NCBI RefSeq assembly: GCF_017993425.1
Contig: NZ_JAGOMQ010000001.1
Coordinates: 1 to 64,000, forward strand
DNA length: 64,000 nucleotides
Direction: 5' to 3'
Origin: Amaricoccus sp.
GTDB lineage: Bacteria; Pseudomonadota; Alphaproteobacteria; Rhodobacterales; Rhodobacteraceae
Under the pieces are notes generated by a model that saw only the letters and a list, made by a program, of their open reading frames with translations, did not search any database and was not told where the DNA came from. The translations under genes and the position numbers were made by a program. Each line of letters begins with the position of its first letter. Position 1 is the first letter of the stretch. Positions 7,587 through 16,649 of this stretch are shown here, one piece after another.

Positions 7587-8945
7587 CTACTCCTCCGGCT
7601 GCGCCGCCGGGCGCTCCGAGGGTCCGGGCAGCACCGAGCCGATGCCGCGCTCCACGCGCCGCGCGGCGGCGGAGAAGCCGGAATCGAGGCGGCGGAAGCC
7701 GCTCGCGAAGTCTCGCCGGGCCGCGGAGAAGATGTTGTCCGGCTTCTGCGGCTGCACGACCGGCTCCGGCGCGGGCGCCGCTCCCCGGCGCCGGCTCTTC
7801 GCCGCCGGCCGCGCCGTCGGCTGCTCGGGGAGCCAGACCGCTATCCCGGGATCGGCCCGCGGCGCATCCTCGAACGCCGCCGGCGGCTGCCCGGCGCCGG
7901 AGAAGAGCGGCAACGCCGCCGAGGCGTCCGGCGCGGGAAGCGCCGCGCCCCCCGGCGCCGCGACGGACACGGGCGCAACCGTCGCGTCCCGCGCCGTCCC
8001 GGGGGCCTGCAGCGCACCCTCCGTCCGCGCCGCGAGCCCCTGCGGCCGCGGCAGCGGCGCAGCCGCCCGCAAGGTCGCGGCGCCGGCCGGCGCCGCCGGC
8101 GCGGCCTCCCGCACGACATCGGTCTCCGGCGCGGCGACGCTCTCTGGCGCAGCCGCCTCCAGGGCGGCGGCGTCCTCGGGCGCGGCGGCGTCCAGGATGG
8201 CCGCGCCCTCCGGCGCCGCCTCCGGCATGGCCCCGCCAACCGGCGCGGCGGCGCCGCTGGCCGGCGCAAATCCTTGCTCGGGCTTCGCTTCCACGGCAGG
8301 TCGATCCTCCACGGGCATGGGCGCGACGCCCTCCGCTCCCGGGGCTTCCGCACGCGCCAACGCATCGACCGCCGGCACGACCGGGATGACGACCGTCCCG
8401 GGGCCGGACTCCGGGGCCTCGACCGGCGAGGCCACGACCGCCTGCGACGAAGCCGCCGGTTCCGACGTCGCCGCAGCCGGCGCCTCGGCCGTCGCGTCCC
8501 CCTCCGGGAGCACGACGACGGCAGGAACATCGGACCGGAAGAACGGCCCCGCGAGCCAGGTCAGCGCCGCCCCCGCGGCGAAGGCCAGCCCGGCCGCGAG
8601 CAGGACCGAGCCCCTGCGCCGCGCAGCGGGCCGGCTCCGCGCCTCGCGGCGCAGCGGCGTCGCCGGATAGGTGTCGAAGGCGTTGGCGGCATCCTCGGAA
8701 CCGACCGCCGCGAGCCGCGGCGGCAGGTCGGCGTCGCCCCGCTCCGCCCCGACCCCGAGCCCCGGCCGCGCCCGCCCGAGCCGCGCCGCGAGCCCCGAGG
8801 CGAACCGCGGCGGCGGCTTCCGCGCCAGCGCGGCGGCGCGCTGCGCGCGGGCCTCGCGCAACCGCGCCTCCAGCGCCGGGGATTCGATGTGCAGCGCCGC
8901 GGGCGCGTCTTCCCAGCCGCCCGCCGTCCGACCATCGTCTCGCAT
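7587..8945 (-). CDS. Ala/Pro-rich single-pass membrane protein of unknown function
   Basis: A 452-residue protein that I do not recognise. The ATG at 8945 has GGAG about 6 bp upstream and was preferred to an in-frame ATG 25 residues earlier with no ribosome site. Residues 1-110 are charged and Arg-rich (cytoplasmic), 113-133 form one clear transmembrane helix, and the rest is about 300 residues of low-complexity Ala/Pro/Glu sequence with many PEAAP-like runs. A short Arg/Phe-rich C-terminal segment (near residue 415) contains FASGFRRLDSGFSAAARRVE. The layout resembles envelope-spanning tethers with a disordered periplasmic arm, but no known domain is visible. It converges with the DUF853 gene, with a 9-bp gap between stops. 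Confidence 0.6.
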   Translation of the reverse strand: MRDDGRTAGGWEDAPAALHIESPALEARLREARAQRAAALARKPPPRFASGLAARLGRARPGLGVGAERGDADLPPRLAAVGSEDAANAFDTYPATPLRREARSRPAARRRGSVLLAAGLAFAAGAALTWLAGPFFRSDVPAVVVLPEGDATAEAPAAATSEPAASSQAVVASPVEAPESGPGTVVIPVVPAVDALARAEAPGAEGVAPMPVEDRPAVEAKPEQGFAPASGAAAPVGGAMPEAAPEGAAILDAAAPEDAAALEAAAPESVAAPETDVVREAAPAAPAGAATLRAAAPLPRPQGLAARTEGALQAPGTARDATVAPVSVAAPGGAALPAPDASAALPLFSGAGQPPAAFEDAPRADPGIAVWLPEQPTARPAAKSRRRGAAPAPEPVVQPQKPDNIFSAARRDFASGFRRLDSGFSAAARRVERGIGSVLPGPSERPAAQPEE

Positions 8946-9074
8946 GGTTCGCTCCACCGCCCGCCGGTCGTCGCGCCGACGTTTCGCCAGGATCTGCTCG
9001 ATCCCGACGATAGCATGCACACGCCCGAGGGTGTAGCCGCTTGTCGCGAAAGAAGCTGGACCGGCGCCGGTCGC

Positions 9075-9704
9075 TCAGTTGACGATCTTCGCCTCGGTCG
9101 CGGCCCGCGCCTCCGCCTCGGTCACCCCGTCCGCGACCTCGACCAGCCGCAAACCGCCCTCGACCACGTCGAAGACGCCGAGATTGGTGATGATGCGGTC
9201 CACCACGCCCTTGCCGGTCAGCGGCAGCGTGCATTCCTTCAGGAGCTTGCTCTCGCCGTGCTTGGAGGTGTGGTCCATCACCACCACCACCCGCTTCACG
9301 CCCGCAACCAGGTCCATGGCCCCGCCCATGCCCTTCACGAGCTTGCCCGGGATCATCCAGTTGGCGAGGTCGCCCTTCTCCGAGACCTCCATCGCCCCGA
9401 GGATCGCCATGGCGATCTTGCCGCCGCGGATCATCCCGAAGCTCTGGCTGCTGTCGAAGTAGCTCGTCCGCGCCAGCTCCGTCACCGTCTGCTTGCCGGC
9501 GTTGATCAGGTCGGCGTCCACCTCGTCGTCGGTCGGGAACGGCCCGATGCCGAGCATCCCGTTCTCCGACTGCAACGTCACGTCGACGCCCTCGGGGATG
9601 TAGTTCGCCACCAGCGTCGGAATGCCGATGCCGAGGTTCACGTACATGCCGTCCTCGAGCTCCTTCGCGGCGCGGGCGGCCATCTGGTTGCGGTCCCAGG
9701 GCAT
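9075..9704 (-). CDS. scoB: 3-oxoacid CoA-transferase subunit B
   Basis: The 209-residue beta subunit of succinyl-CoA:3-ketoacid CoA-transferase (SCOT), which activates acetoacetate with CoA from succinyl-CoA. Family landmarks: [20 protein letters not shown] near residue 18, [14 protein letters not shown] near 44 with the catalytic glutamate of the SENG motif, [28 protein letters not shown] near 95, and [16 protein letters not shown] near 130. The start has an excellent AGGAGG site. It is the last gene of a four-gene operon (scoA, small ORF, LOV kinase, scoB), 17 bp after the kinase stop codon. Normally scoA and scoB are adjacent, so the split is unusual. Confidence 0.95.
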   Translation of the reverse strand: MPWDRNQMAARAAKELEDGMYVNLGIGIPTLVANYIPEGVDVTLQSENGMLGIGPFPTDDEVDADLINAGKQTVTELARTSYFDSSQSFGMIRGGKIAMAILGAMEVSEKGDLANWMIPGKLVKGMGGAMDLVAGVKRVVVVMDHTSKHGESKLLKECTLPLTGKGVVDRIITNLGVFDVVEGGLRLVEVADGVTEAEARAATEAKIVN

Positions 9705-9721
9705 TGTCGTCCTCCTCGGGG

Positions 9722-10747
9722 TCAGATCGGGAAGCGCCGCGCGCGCGGCACAGCAATGGTGAATGTCGAGCCGCCGGGGCCGCTCTCGACCTCCAGCGTC
9801 GCGTCGAGGGACCGGACCAGCGCCGCCACGATGCGCCCGCCGAGCCCGCCGCCCGCGGGCAGCGCCGCGCCGGCCGGCATCCCGCCGCCGTCGTCCGCCA
9901 CCACGACCACGACGCCGCCGTCGGCCCCCTCGCGCACGCCGACCCGGACCACGCCGCCCCGCCCCGCGAAGGCGTGCCGCAGCGCGTTGGTGACGAGCTC
10001 GGAGAGCACGAGCCCGAGGTTCACCGCGACCTCCATCGGCGCGGCGAAGCTGTCGAACCCCACCTCGACCGACACCTCCGGCCGGTCGTCGAGCGCCGCG
10101 ATCGCCGCCGCCACCCGCCCGAGATAGGGCCCGAGCGCCACCGCGTCGCGGTTCTCGCCGCCGCGATAGGTCAGCTCGTCATAGAGGAGCTTCAGGCTCT
10201 CCACCCGATGCGCCAGCATCTCCAGCGCGGAATCGTCCTCGGCGCCGCGCGCCTGCATGCGGATCATGCTGACGATCAGCGACAGGTGGTTCTTCACCCG
10301 GTGCTGCACCTCGCGCACCGCCCGGTCGACCTGCTCGCCCGCGGTCTCCTCCAGAGGCTCGCCCAGCACCTGCTGTATGCCGGCGAAATACTGCACCTTG
10401 CCCTGGGGGTCGAGAAGCGGCGCGATGACCAGCCGGTTCCAGAACGGCGCGCCGTCGGCGCGATAGTTCAGGATGTCGAGCGAGATCTCCCGCCCCTCCG
10501 CCACCGCCTCGCGCAGCCGCGCCACGCTGCGCGGATCGGTGCCTTCGCCCTGCAGGAACCGGCAGTTGCGGCCGATCGCCGCCGAGGGCGGATAGCCCGT
10601 GGTCTTCTCGAAGGCCCGGTTGACGTAGACAATCGGATTGTCCGGCAGCCGCGGGTCGGTCAGGATCATCGAGAGCGGCGCACGCGCCAGGATGCCGAGG
10701 GCCGCGCCCTCCGGCATCCCGAGCTTCGCCGCCAGTTCGGTCTGCAA
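9722..10747 (-). CDS. LOV-domain (blue-light) sensor histidine kinase, HisKA_2/HWE type
   Basis: A 341-residue soluble sensor kinase. Residues 15-130 form a PAS/LOV domain with the diagnostic photoactive motif GRNCRFLQG; Cys62 should form the flavin adduct under blue light. The kinase part begins near residue 138 with [13 protein letters not shown], the HisKA_2 phospho-acceptor box (His149), and continues with the ATP-binding N-box [15 protein letters not shown] and the G-box DDGGGMP. No transmembrane segment is present. It starts with TTG, preceded by AGGGGGCGGA, 45 bp after the small ORF. No response regulator is adjacent. Such kinases control stress responses or lifestyle switches elsewhere; placement inside a ketoacid CoA-transferase operon is odd and may link light to acetoacetate use. 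Confidence 0.88.
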   Translation of the reverse strand: MQTELAAKLGMPEGAALGILARAPLSMILTDPRLPDNPIVYVNRAFEKTTGYPPSAAIGRNCRFLQGEGTDPRSVARLREAVAEGREISLDILNYRADGAPFWNRLVIAPLLDPQGKVQYFAGIQQVLGEPLEETAGEQVDRAVREVQHRVKNHLSLIVSMIRMQARGAEDDSALEMLAHRVESLKLLYDELTYRGGENRDAVALGPYLGRVAAAIAALDDRPEVSVEVGFDSFAAPMEVAVNLGLVLSELVTNALRHAFAGRGGVVRVGVREGADGGVVVVVADDGGGMPAGAALPAGGGLGGRIVAALVRSLDATLEVESGPGGSTFTIAVPRARRFPI

Positions 10748-10792
10748 ATCCGCCCCCTGTGCAGGCCCGGGCCGCCCCGGCGCCCCTTCCGT

Positions 10793-11083
10793 CTAGCGCC
10801 GCCGGTCCAGATCCGGCGGCGGCAGCTCCAGACCGAAGTCGTCGTCGTACTCGGCGATCGTCGCCATGTCCTCCTGGAACGTCCGCGTCGTCGCCTCGAG
10901 ATAGGCCCCGACCAGCGCCGGGTTCGCCTTGGCGTAGCCCGCCCCGAACAGCCGGTCGAGCTTCGCCACGGCGGCGTCGAGGATCGCGTCGCTCACCGCG
11001 GCGGCGTTCTGGGCGATCATGAGCCGCCCGGCCCGGAACTCGTCCATGGCGGCCTCCTCGGCCGACTTGCCGCCCCGCTTCAT
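10793..11083 (-). CDS. Small conserved-looking protein between scoA and LOV kinase, unknown
   Basis: A 96-residue acidic, helix-prone protein of no family that I recognise. Its ATG overlaps the scoA stop codon (ATGA), which implies translational coupling, so it is probably a real gene. Visible features are an Arg/Lys-rich start, a run of Ala-rich amphipathic helix ([26 protein letters not shown], residues 22 to about 47), [20 protein letters not shown] near 55, and a Pro/Asp-rich tail. The sequence contains no cysteine and no membrane segment. Position between scoA and the sensor kinase makes a regulatory partner conceivable, but nothing in the sequence proves it. Confidence 0.65.
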   Translation of the reverse strand: MKRGGKSAEEAAMDEFRAGRLMIAQNAAAVSDAILDAAVAKLDRLFGAGYAKANPALVGAYLEATTRTFQEDMATIAEYDDDFGLELPPPDLDRRR

Positions 11084-11775
11084 GCCGCCCTCGTGGTCCG
11101 CTGCTCGATCCGCTTCTCGAACGTCCCCTGCACCAGCCGGTGGACGTAGATGCCCGGCAGGTGGATGCAGTCGGGGTCGAGCGCGCCGCGCTCGACGATC
11201 TCCTCGACCTCGGCGACGCAGACGCGGCCGCACATCGCCGCCGGCGGGTTGAAGTTGCGCGCGGTCTTGCGGAACACGAGGTTGCCGGTGTCGTCGGCCT
11301 TCCAGGCCTTCACGATCGACAGGTCCGCGACGATCCCCCGCTCGAGGATATAGGTCTCGCCGTCGAACTCCTTGTGATCCTTGCCCTCGGCGATCACCGT
11401 GCCCACGCCGGTCTTCGTGTAGAAGCCCGGGATGCCGCAGCCCCCCGCCCGCATCCGCTCGGCGAGCGTGCCCTGCGGATTGAACTCGAGCTCGAGCTCG
11501 CCCGAGAGGTACTGCCGCATGAACTCGGCGTTCTCGCCGACGTAGGACGAGATCATCTTCCTGATCTGCCGCGTCTTCAGCAGGATCCCGAGGCCGAAGT
11601 CGTCCACGCCGCAATTGTTCGACGCGACGGTGATGTCCTTGGTGCCGGCGTCGCGGATCGCGGCGATCAGATTCTCGGGAATGCCGCACAACCCGAACCC
11701 GCCCGCGGCGATCAGCATCCCGTCGAACAGGAGCCCGTCGAGCGCCGCGCCCGCGTCCGAATAGACCTTCTTCAT
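11080..11775 (-). CDS. scoA: 3-oxoacid CoA-transferase subunit A
   Basis: The 231-residue alpha subunit of SCOT, partner of the protein at 9075-9704. Motifs: [22 protein letters not shown] near residue 19 (the CoA-binding glycine-rich loop), [21 protein letters not shown] near 48, [12 protein letters not shown] near 78, [25 protein letters not shown] near 105, and [17 protein letters not shown] near 175. The ATG at 11775 has GGGAGGA at proper distance; an upstream in-frame ATG would add 19 atypical residues. It is the first gene of the operon and its stop codon overlaps the next start. Confidence 0.95.
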   Translation of the reverse strand: MKKVYSDAGAALDGLLFDGMLIAAGGFGLCGIPENLIAAIRDAGTKDITVASNNCGVDDFGLGILLKTRQIRKMISSYVGENAEFMRQYLSGELELEFNPQGTLAERMRAGGCGIPGFYTKTGVGTVIAEGKDHKEFDGETYILERGIVADLSIVKAWKADDTGNLVFRKTARNFNPPAAMCGRVCVAEVEEIVERGALDPDCIHLPGIYVHRLVQGTFEKRIEQRTTRAA

Positions 11776-11883
11776 CCCGTCCTCCCTCGCGCCTGCGGCT
11801 GTCTGCATCCGGGATGCGCCAACCGCTGTCAAGCGCCGACGGCCCGTCTCCAGCCCGCCTCCGGCCCATGTCCGCGCGCGCGC

Positions 11884-12639
11884 TCAGCCGTGCGGCGCGG
11901 GCAGGACGTCCTCGACCGTCGCGGCGATCAGCGCGAGGTTCTCCGGCGCGCTGAACCGGTGGTCCGCGTCGCGGACGAGGGTGAGGCGGACGTCCTCGCC
12001 CTCGGCATGGTCGAGGAGCCGGAGCGCCACCGAGACGTCCACGTCGAGGTCGGCGGTGCCGTGCAGCAGACGCAGCGGAAACGGCAGCGCCAGCGGCGCG
12101 CGCAGCACGAGATTGTCGCGGCCGTCCTCGATCAGCCGCCGCGTGATGACGTAAGGATCGTCGGAATACTCGGACGGCGTCTCGACCCGGCCCTCGCGCA
12201 GCAGACGGTCGCGCTGCGCGGCGTCGAAGCCTGCCCACATCGAATCCTCGGTGAAGTCCGGCGCGGCGGCGACGCCCACGATGGCGGCGACCCGCGCCGG
12301 CAGGCGCAGCGCGAGGAGGAGCGCGATCCAGCCGCCCATCGACGAGCCGACCAGCACCTGCGGACCGCGGGTGAGCCGGCTCACCGCATCCGCGGCGTCG
12401 CGGGCCCAGTCGCCGATCGCGGCCTGCTCGAAGTCGCCCGAGGAGGCGCCGTGGCCGGTGTAGTCGAACCGCAGGAAGGCGCGCCCGCGCTCGCGCGCCC
12501 AGGCCTCGAGGAACAGCGCCTTCGTCCCCGTCATGTCGGAACGGAACCCGCCGAGGAAGACCACCCCCGGCTCGATCCCCTCGGTGCGGGCATGGGCGAT
12601 GCGGCGCCCGTCGGGCAGGTCGAGGAAGGCGGTCTCCAT
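11884..12639 (-). CDS. Alpha/beta hydrolase (ABHD10-like)
   Basis: A 251-residue cytoplasmic serine hydrolase of the alpha/beta fold. The nucleophile elbow is VLVGSSMGGW with Ser100; the oxyanion region is VVFLGGFRSDMTG; the acid residue probably lies in LHGTADLDVDVS and the general base in DADHRFS near the C-terminus. FDYTGHGASSGDF near 58 is typical of the ABHD10/YbhF-like subgroup that hydrolyses small esters or thioesters. It is followed on the same strand by the sco operon about 110 bp downstream, but a separate transcript seems likely. Substrate unknown. Confidence 0.85.
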   Translation of the reverse strand: METAFLDLPDGRRIAHARTEGIEPGVVFLGGFRSDMTGTKALFLEAWARERGRAFLRFDYTGHGASSGDFEQAAIGDWARDAADAVSRLTRGPQVLVGSSMGGWIALLLALRLPARVAAIVGVAAAPDFTEDSMWAGFDAAQRDRLLREGRVETPSEYSDDPYVITRRLIEDGRDNLVLRAPLALPFPLRLLHGTADLDVDVSVALRLLDHAEGEDVRLTLVRDADHRFSAPENLALIAATVEDVLPAPHG

Positions 12640-12711
12640 GCCGACGGGTTACCAGCCCCGCGCCCCTCAGGCCAGCGCCGCGTTCTTGGCGCAGCGCCGG
12701 CCGGGCGGCCG

Positions 12712-12905
12712 TCACCCCGGGGCGGCGAGGTAGGCGACGCAGTTGTTGAGGAAGGCGAGGTTGTCCGCAAAGCCGGTCTGGCCCCGCGAGGGGAAATCGG
12801 CGCCCGCGTTGCCGCAGATGCCGGAAGGCCGATGACGATGATCTTGCCCGAGCCGATCGTGACTCGCCCGTCCGGCGCGGCCGTCAAAAGGGGCTGCGAC
12901 GGCAA
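12712..12905 (-). pseudogene. Decayed gene fragment (frameshifted C-terminus of an exported or membrane protein)
   Basis: On the minus strand, one frame reads TIGSGKIIVIG and a second frame continues it as GICGNAGADFPSRG followed by TGFADNLAFLNNCVAYLAAPG and a stop. Together they resemble the C-terminal ends of proteins with a GKIIVIGD...FxxNxxFLxNxVxWL pattern, as in some ThuA-like or surface-layer-associated proteins. No single frame joins the two parts and no N-terminal portion is visible, so this is probably a remnant with a frameshift near 12830. A sequencing error cannot be excluded. The remaining 12640-13042 interval contains two hairpins and an AT-rich patch at about 12905-12960. Confidence 0.35.
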
Positions 12906-12965
12906 GGTTCCGTTAAACCAGAGTTTAGGGAATATTGAGATATTTCAACAATATGACCCGTGCCA

Positions 12966-13014
12966 GCACATGCGCGTCTCCCCGGCGCGCATGTGCCCCC
13001 CGGCTTTGCCGGGG
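12966..13014. terminator. Two hairpins downstream of gcvH
   Basis: GCACATGCGCG (12966-12976) pairs with 12986-12996 over a 9-nt loop, and CCCCGGC (12998-13004) pairs with GCCGGGG (13008-13014) over a TTT loop. The pair sits just after the gcvH stop codon on the minus strand. Neither is followed by a T-run, so rho-independent termination is uncertain; RNA stabilisation is an alternative. Confidence 0.4.
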
Positions 13015-13042
13015 CCGCCCCGCTCCCCGCCGCCGGCGCGGG

Positions 13043-13405
13043 TCAGGCGATGTATTCGCGGTAGGCCGCCTCGTCCATCAGGTCGTCGAGCTCGGACGGA
13101 TCGTTCAGCGTCATCTTGAAGAACCAGCCGTCCTCCATCGGATCCTCGTTGACCTTGCCGGGGTTCTCCACGATCGCCGAGTTCACCTCGGTGATCACCC
13201 CGTCGAGCGGCGCGGCGATGTCCGAGGCCGCCTTGACGCTCTCGATCGTCACGATCTCGTCGCCCTTCGCCACCGTCACCCCCTCCGAGGGCAGCTCGAC
13301 GAACACGATGTCGCCGAGCTGCTCGGCGGCGTGCTCGGTGATGCCGACGGTCACCTCGTCGCCGTCGAGCCGCAGCCACTCGTGCTCCTCGGTGTATCTC
13401 AGCAT
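13043..13405 (-). CDS. gcvH: Glycine cleavage system H protein
   Basis: The 120-residue lipoyl carrier that shuttles the aminomethyl group between the P, T and L proteins of glycine cleavage. The lipoylation motif is TIESVKAAS with Lys58. Other family blocks are [20 protein letters not shown] at the N-terminus, [14 protein letters not shown] near 29 and [14 protein letters not shown] near 88. GAGG precedes the ATG. It follows gcvT by 8 bp and is surely co-transcribed. The P-protein gene (gcvP), which usually follows, is absent here. Confidence 0.96.
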   Translation of the reverse strand: MLRYTEEHEWLRLDGDEVTVGITEHAAEQLGDIVFVELPSEGVTVAKGDEIVTIESVKAASDIAAPLDGVITEVNSAIVENPGKVNEDPMEDGWFFKMTLNDPSELDDLMDEAAYREYIA

Positions 13406-13413
13406 CGGCGTCC

Positions 13414-14538
13414 TCAGCGCTTGTAGCCCGGCCTGACCAGCGGGCCGCGGGCCACCTTTACAGGCTGCATCCGGCCGCGCAACAGCCCGAACAGCGCCGT
13501 CCCCGGCGCCGCCGAGCCGGCCGGCACGTAGCCCATGGCCACCGGCGCGTCGAGGCTCGGCCCGAACCCGCCCGACGTGATCCGCCCCACCTCCGGCCCG
13601 TCCTCCGCCGCGTGGAGGGCTACCCCCTCCCGCATCGGCGCGCGGCCCTCCGGCAGCAGCATCACCCGCCGCCGCTCCGCCCCCTCCGCCATCTGCCGCA
13701 GCACCACCTCCGCCCCCGGAAACCCGCCGGCCCGCGCGCCACCGGCCCGGCGCACCGGCTGGATCGCCCATTCCAGCGCCGCCTCGACCGGGGTGGTGGT
13801 CCGGTCGATGTCGTGCCCATACAGGCAGAGCCCCGCCTCCAGCCGCAGCGAGTCGCGCGCGCCGAGCCCGACCGGCAGCACGTCCGGGCTCTTCAGCAGC
13901 GGCGCGACCACGTCCGCGGCGTGCTCGGGGGCGAGCGAGATCTCGAACCCGTCCTCCCCCGTGTACCCGGAACGCGAGACGATCCCCGGCATCCCCCGGA
14001 AGTCGATGTCGCGCACGTCCATGAACCGCATCCCGGCCACGTCCGGGTTCAGCCGGCCCAGCAGCGCCTCCGCCTTCGGCCCCTGCAGCGCGACCAGCGC
14101 CCGGTCGAGCGGCTCCACCTCGCAGCTCCCGCCCAGCCCCGCCTGCAGATGCGCGAGGTCCGCGTCCTTGCACGCGGCGTTGACGACGAGGAGCAGGTGA
14201 TCCCCCCGATTGGCGACCATCAGGTCATCGAGGATCCCCCCCGCCTCGTCGGTGAAGACCGCATACCGCTGCCGCCCCGGCGCCAGCCCGACGACGTCGA
14301 CCGGCACGAGCGCCTCCAGCGCCGCCGCCGCGTCGGCGATCCGCCCCGATCGCGGCCGGACCGCGATCTGCCCCATGTGGCTGACATCGAAGAGCCCCGC
14401 CGCGGCGCGGGTGTGCAGGTGCTCCTTCAGCACGCCGGCGGGGTAGTTGATCGGCATGTCGTAGCCGGCGAAGGCCGCCATCCTCGCCCCGAGCGACAGG
14501 TGCAGCCCGTGAAGCGGCGTGGTCCTGAGTTCTGGCAT
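13414..14538 (-). CDS. gcvT: Glycine cleavage system T protein (aminomethyltransferase)
   Basis: A 374-residue tetrahydrofolate-dependent aminomethyltransferase that releases ammonia and forms methylene-THF from the H-protein-bound intermediate. Blocks: [20 protein letters not shown] at the N-terminus, [12 protein letters not shown] near 48, [13 protein letters not shown] near 147, [14 protein letters not shown] near 188, [20 protein letters not shown] near 223, and [20 protein letters not shown] near 320. The ATG at 14538 has a strong GGAGGGG; the longer frame upstream adds 31 atypical residues. No glycine riboswitch is visible in the 190 bp upstream. First gene of gcvTH. Confidence 0.96.
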   Translation of the reverse strand: MPELRTTPLHGLHLSLGARMAAFAGYDMPINYPAGVLKEHLHTRAAAGLFDVSHMGQIAVRPRSGRIADAAAALEALVPVDVVGLAPGRQRYAVFTDEAGGILDDLMVANRGDHLLLVVNAACKDADLAHLQAGLGGSCEVEPLDRALVALQGPKAEALLGRLNPDVAGMRFMDVRDIDFRGMPGIVSRSGYTGEDGFEISLAPEHAADVVAPLLKSPDVLPVGLGARDSLRLEAGLCLYGHDIDRTTTPVEAALEWAIQPVRRAGGARAGGFPGAEVVLRQMAEGAERRRVMLLPEGRAPMREGVALHAAEDGPEVGRITSGGFGPSLDAPVAMGYVPAGSAAPGTALFGLLRGRMQPVKVARGPLVRPGYKR

Positions 14539-14728
14539 CGGCTCCCCTCCGCAACGGGGCCGAGCATAGGCGCCGCCCGGCGCCCTCACAAGCCGGCGAG
14601 CGCGCCCCCCGCAGGGAACGCCCGGCCGCACGCCGGCGTTTTCCCGTCACTCGGCAGTCACGCTGGCGCCACGGGCGATTAACGACAATCCCCTAGAACG
14701 AGGCGCGGAGTCGGTATCGGGCAGGGTC

Positions 14729-15712
14729 ATGGCCATCATCGGGGTCACGGCGAGGCAGGACGGGCTGGCGGCGGCGGACGGCGATCCGCTCGACGCCGCG
14801 CTCGCGCCGGCGCTCGCCGCCCTCGCGCCCCGCGCGCCCATCGTCGTCCTCGTCCACGGCTACAAGTTCAGCCCCGACCGCCCCGCCGACGACCCGCACC
14901 GCAGCCTCTACGCCGCCCGGCCCGCGGAAGCGTCGTGGAAGGTGCCGAGCTGGCCCGCGGGCCTCGGCTTCGATCCCGACGACGCTTCCGGCGGGCTCTG
15001 CGTCGGCTTCGCCTGGAACGCGGTCGAGCCGCTCCTCGCCAGCCTCCTCGCCACCCGCCGCTCCGGCTTCGCCCGCGTCTACGACCGCGCCGGCGAGACC
15101 GGGCTCCACCTCGCCGCGCTGCTGCGCCGCATCGCCCTGCTCGCCCCCGGCCGCAACGTCGACGTGCTGGCGCATTCCCTCGGCGCCCGCGTGGCGCTGG
15201 CGGCGCTGCCGCATGTCGAGGTCGCCCCGGGCCGCATGGTCCTCCTCGGCGCGGCCGAGTTCGACGCGCGGGCCCGCGAGGCGCTCGACGCCTGCCGCGC
15301 CCCGCGCAAGCCGGCGGTCTACAACGTCACGGCGCGGGCGAACGACGCCTACGACCTCGCCTTCGAGACCTTCGCGCCGCGCCGCGGCTGGGGCGAGCGG
15401 GCGCTCGGGCTCGGGCTGCGGACGCCGCCGCCCTGCTGGCTCGACCTCCAGCTCGACCGCGCCGACGTCACCGACTGGATCAACGCCCAGGGCGTCGCGC
15501 TGCGCCAGGCCGAGGCGCGGCTCTGCCACTGGAGCTTCTACACGCGGCCGGGGGCGTTCGAGGTCTACCAGGCGATCCTGCGCCGGCGGCCGGGCTGGGA
15601 CGTGGGCTCGCTGCGCGCCGCGCTCGCCTTCGCGACGCAGGAGCCGCGCTGGAGCCGGTTCGCCCGGCGGCCGGCGGGGGTCCCGCACGGGTTCGGCCTC
15701 GGGCGCGCTTGA
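14729..15712 (+). CDS. Alpha/beta-fold hydrolase, uncharacterised
   Basis: A 327-residue protein with an alpha/beta-hydrolase core. The oxyanion-side block is IVVLVHGYKFSP near residue 38, the nucleophile elbow is DVLAHSLGARVALAALP near 145 with Ser in AHSLG, and MVLLGAAEFDA follows. The C-terminal part has VYNVTARANDAYDLAFETFAP, which may carry the acid residue. It resembles the DUF900/lipase-like hydrolases of Rhodobacterales, but I cannot assign a substrate. No signal peptide is visible. It is divergent from gcvT and 51 bp upstream of the GST gene, possibly in the same transcript. Confidence 0.75.
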   Translation: MAIIGVTARQDGLAAADGDPLDAALAPALAALAPRAPIVVLVHGYKFSPDRPADDPHRSLYAARPAEASWKVPSWPAGLGFDPDDASGGLCVGFAWNAVEPLLASLLATRRSGFARVYDRAGETGLHLAALLRRIALLAPGRNVDVLAHSLGARVALAALPHVEVAPGRMVLLGAAEFDARAREALDACRAPRKPAVYNVTARANDAYDLAFETFAPRRGWGERALGLGLRTPPPCWLDLQLDRADVTDWINAQGVALRQAEARLCHWSFYTRPGAFEVYQAILRRRPGWDVGSLRAALAFATQEPRWSRFARRPAGVPHGFGLGRA

Positions 15713-15763
15713 TCCCGGCGGCGCGGTCGCGCCAGTATCCTCCGGTCCTGCAAGGAGACCGGC

Positions 15764-16474
15764 ATGCCCGCACCGATCGAGCTTCATTACTGGCCGACGC
15801 CGAACGGCTGGAAGATCGCCATCGCGCTCCACGAGATGGCGCTGCCGTTCGAGACGCGGCTGGTGAACATCGGCAAGGGCGAGCAATTCCGGCCGGAATT
15901 CCTCGCGATCTCCCCCAACAACCGGATGCCGGCGATCGTCGACCCGGAGGGGCCGGACGGCCAGCCGATCTCGGTCTTCGAATCCGGGGCGATCCTGCAA
16001 TACCTCGCCCGCAAGACCGGCCGCTTCCACGGGCGGGACGCGCGGGAGCGGGTGGCCGTCGAGGAGTGGCTGTTCTGGCAGGTGGGGGGCGTCGGGCCCA
16101 TGGCCGGGCAGGCGCACCATTTCCTGACCTACGCGCCGAAAATGGAGCCGCCGCAGGACCTGCCCTACGCCAAGGATCGCTACCGCAACGAGGTGGCCCG
16201 GCTCTACGGCGTGCTCGACCGCCGGCTCGCCGGGCGGGACTTCGTGGCGGGGGAATACTCGATCGCCGACATGGCGATCTGGCCCTGGGCGAGCCTGTGG
16301 GAGCGGCAGGAGCAGGACCTCGACGCCTTCCCGAACATGAAGGCCTGGCTGGAGCGGGTCGGCGCGCGGCCGGCGGTGCAGGCGGGCCGCGCGCTCGCCG
16401 CGGAACTGCGGGCGAACCTCGCCGGCGACAAGGAGGCGTTGAAGGCGCTGTTCGGGAAGCGGCCGCCGGGCTGA
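15764..16474 (+). CDS. Glutathione S-transferase, Nu-class (YfcG/YghU-like)
   Basis: A 236-residue cytosolic GST. The N-terminal thioredoxin fold begins with IELHYWPTPNGWKIAIALHEM, where the TPNGWK motif is typical of the YfcG/YghU (Nu) class, which bind glutathione or glutathione disulfide and act as disulfide-bond reductases. NNRMPAIVDPEG near 50 holds the cis-proline, and FESGAILQYLARKTG near 72 the glutathione gamma-glutamyl binding site. The C-terminal helical domain has the N-capping box YSIADMAIWPW near 165. AGGAG precedes the ATG. A role in redox homeostasis is likely. Confidence 0.9.
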   Translation: MPAPIELHYWPTPNGWKIAIALHEMALPFETRLVNIGKGEQFRPEFLAISPNNRMPAIVDPEGPDGQPISVFESGAILQYLARKTGRFHGRDARERVAVEEWLFWQVGGVGPMAGQAHHFLTYAPKMEPPQDLPYAKDRYRNEVARLYGVLDRRLAGRDFVAGEYSIADMAIWPWASLWERQEQDLDAFPNMKAWLERVGARPAVQAGRALAAELRANLAGDKEALKALFGKRPPG

Positions 16475-16649
16475 GCCCGCCCAGCTCCGGCTCGACCAGC
16501 GGCGCCGTCCCGCCTCGCGCCCGCGCCAGCGGCCCGGCGTCGGGCCCGCCCGCGCCAATTTGTTGAAAACACGCGAAAATCCCGCGCATTAACCGCGCGT
16601 TCTCGTTTCGTGTTGCAGGGTGCCCGGCATCGTCATGCGGGGTCCTGCG

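Noticed and set aside
9722-10747. Ordinary PAS sensor kinase without light sensing
   Set aside because: The complete GRNCRFLQG motif with the photoactive cysteine is diagnostic of LOV domains; plain PAS domains lack it.
14539-14728. Glycine riboswitch upstream of gcvT
   Set aside because: The gap was read on both strands for the conserved glycine aptamer cores; none was found, and the leader before gcvT is short.
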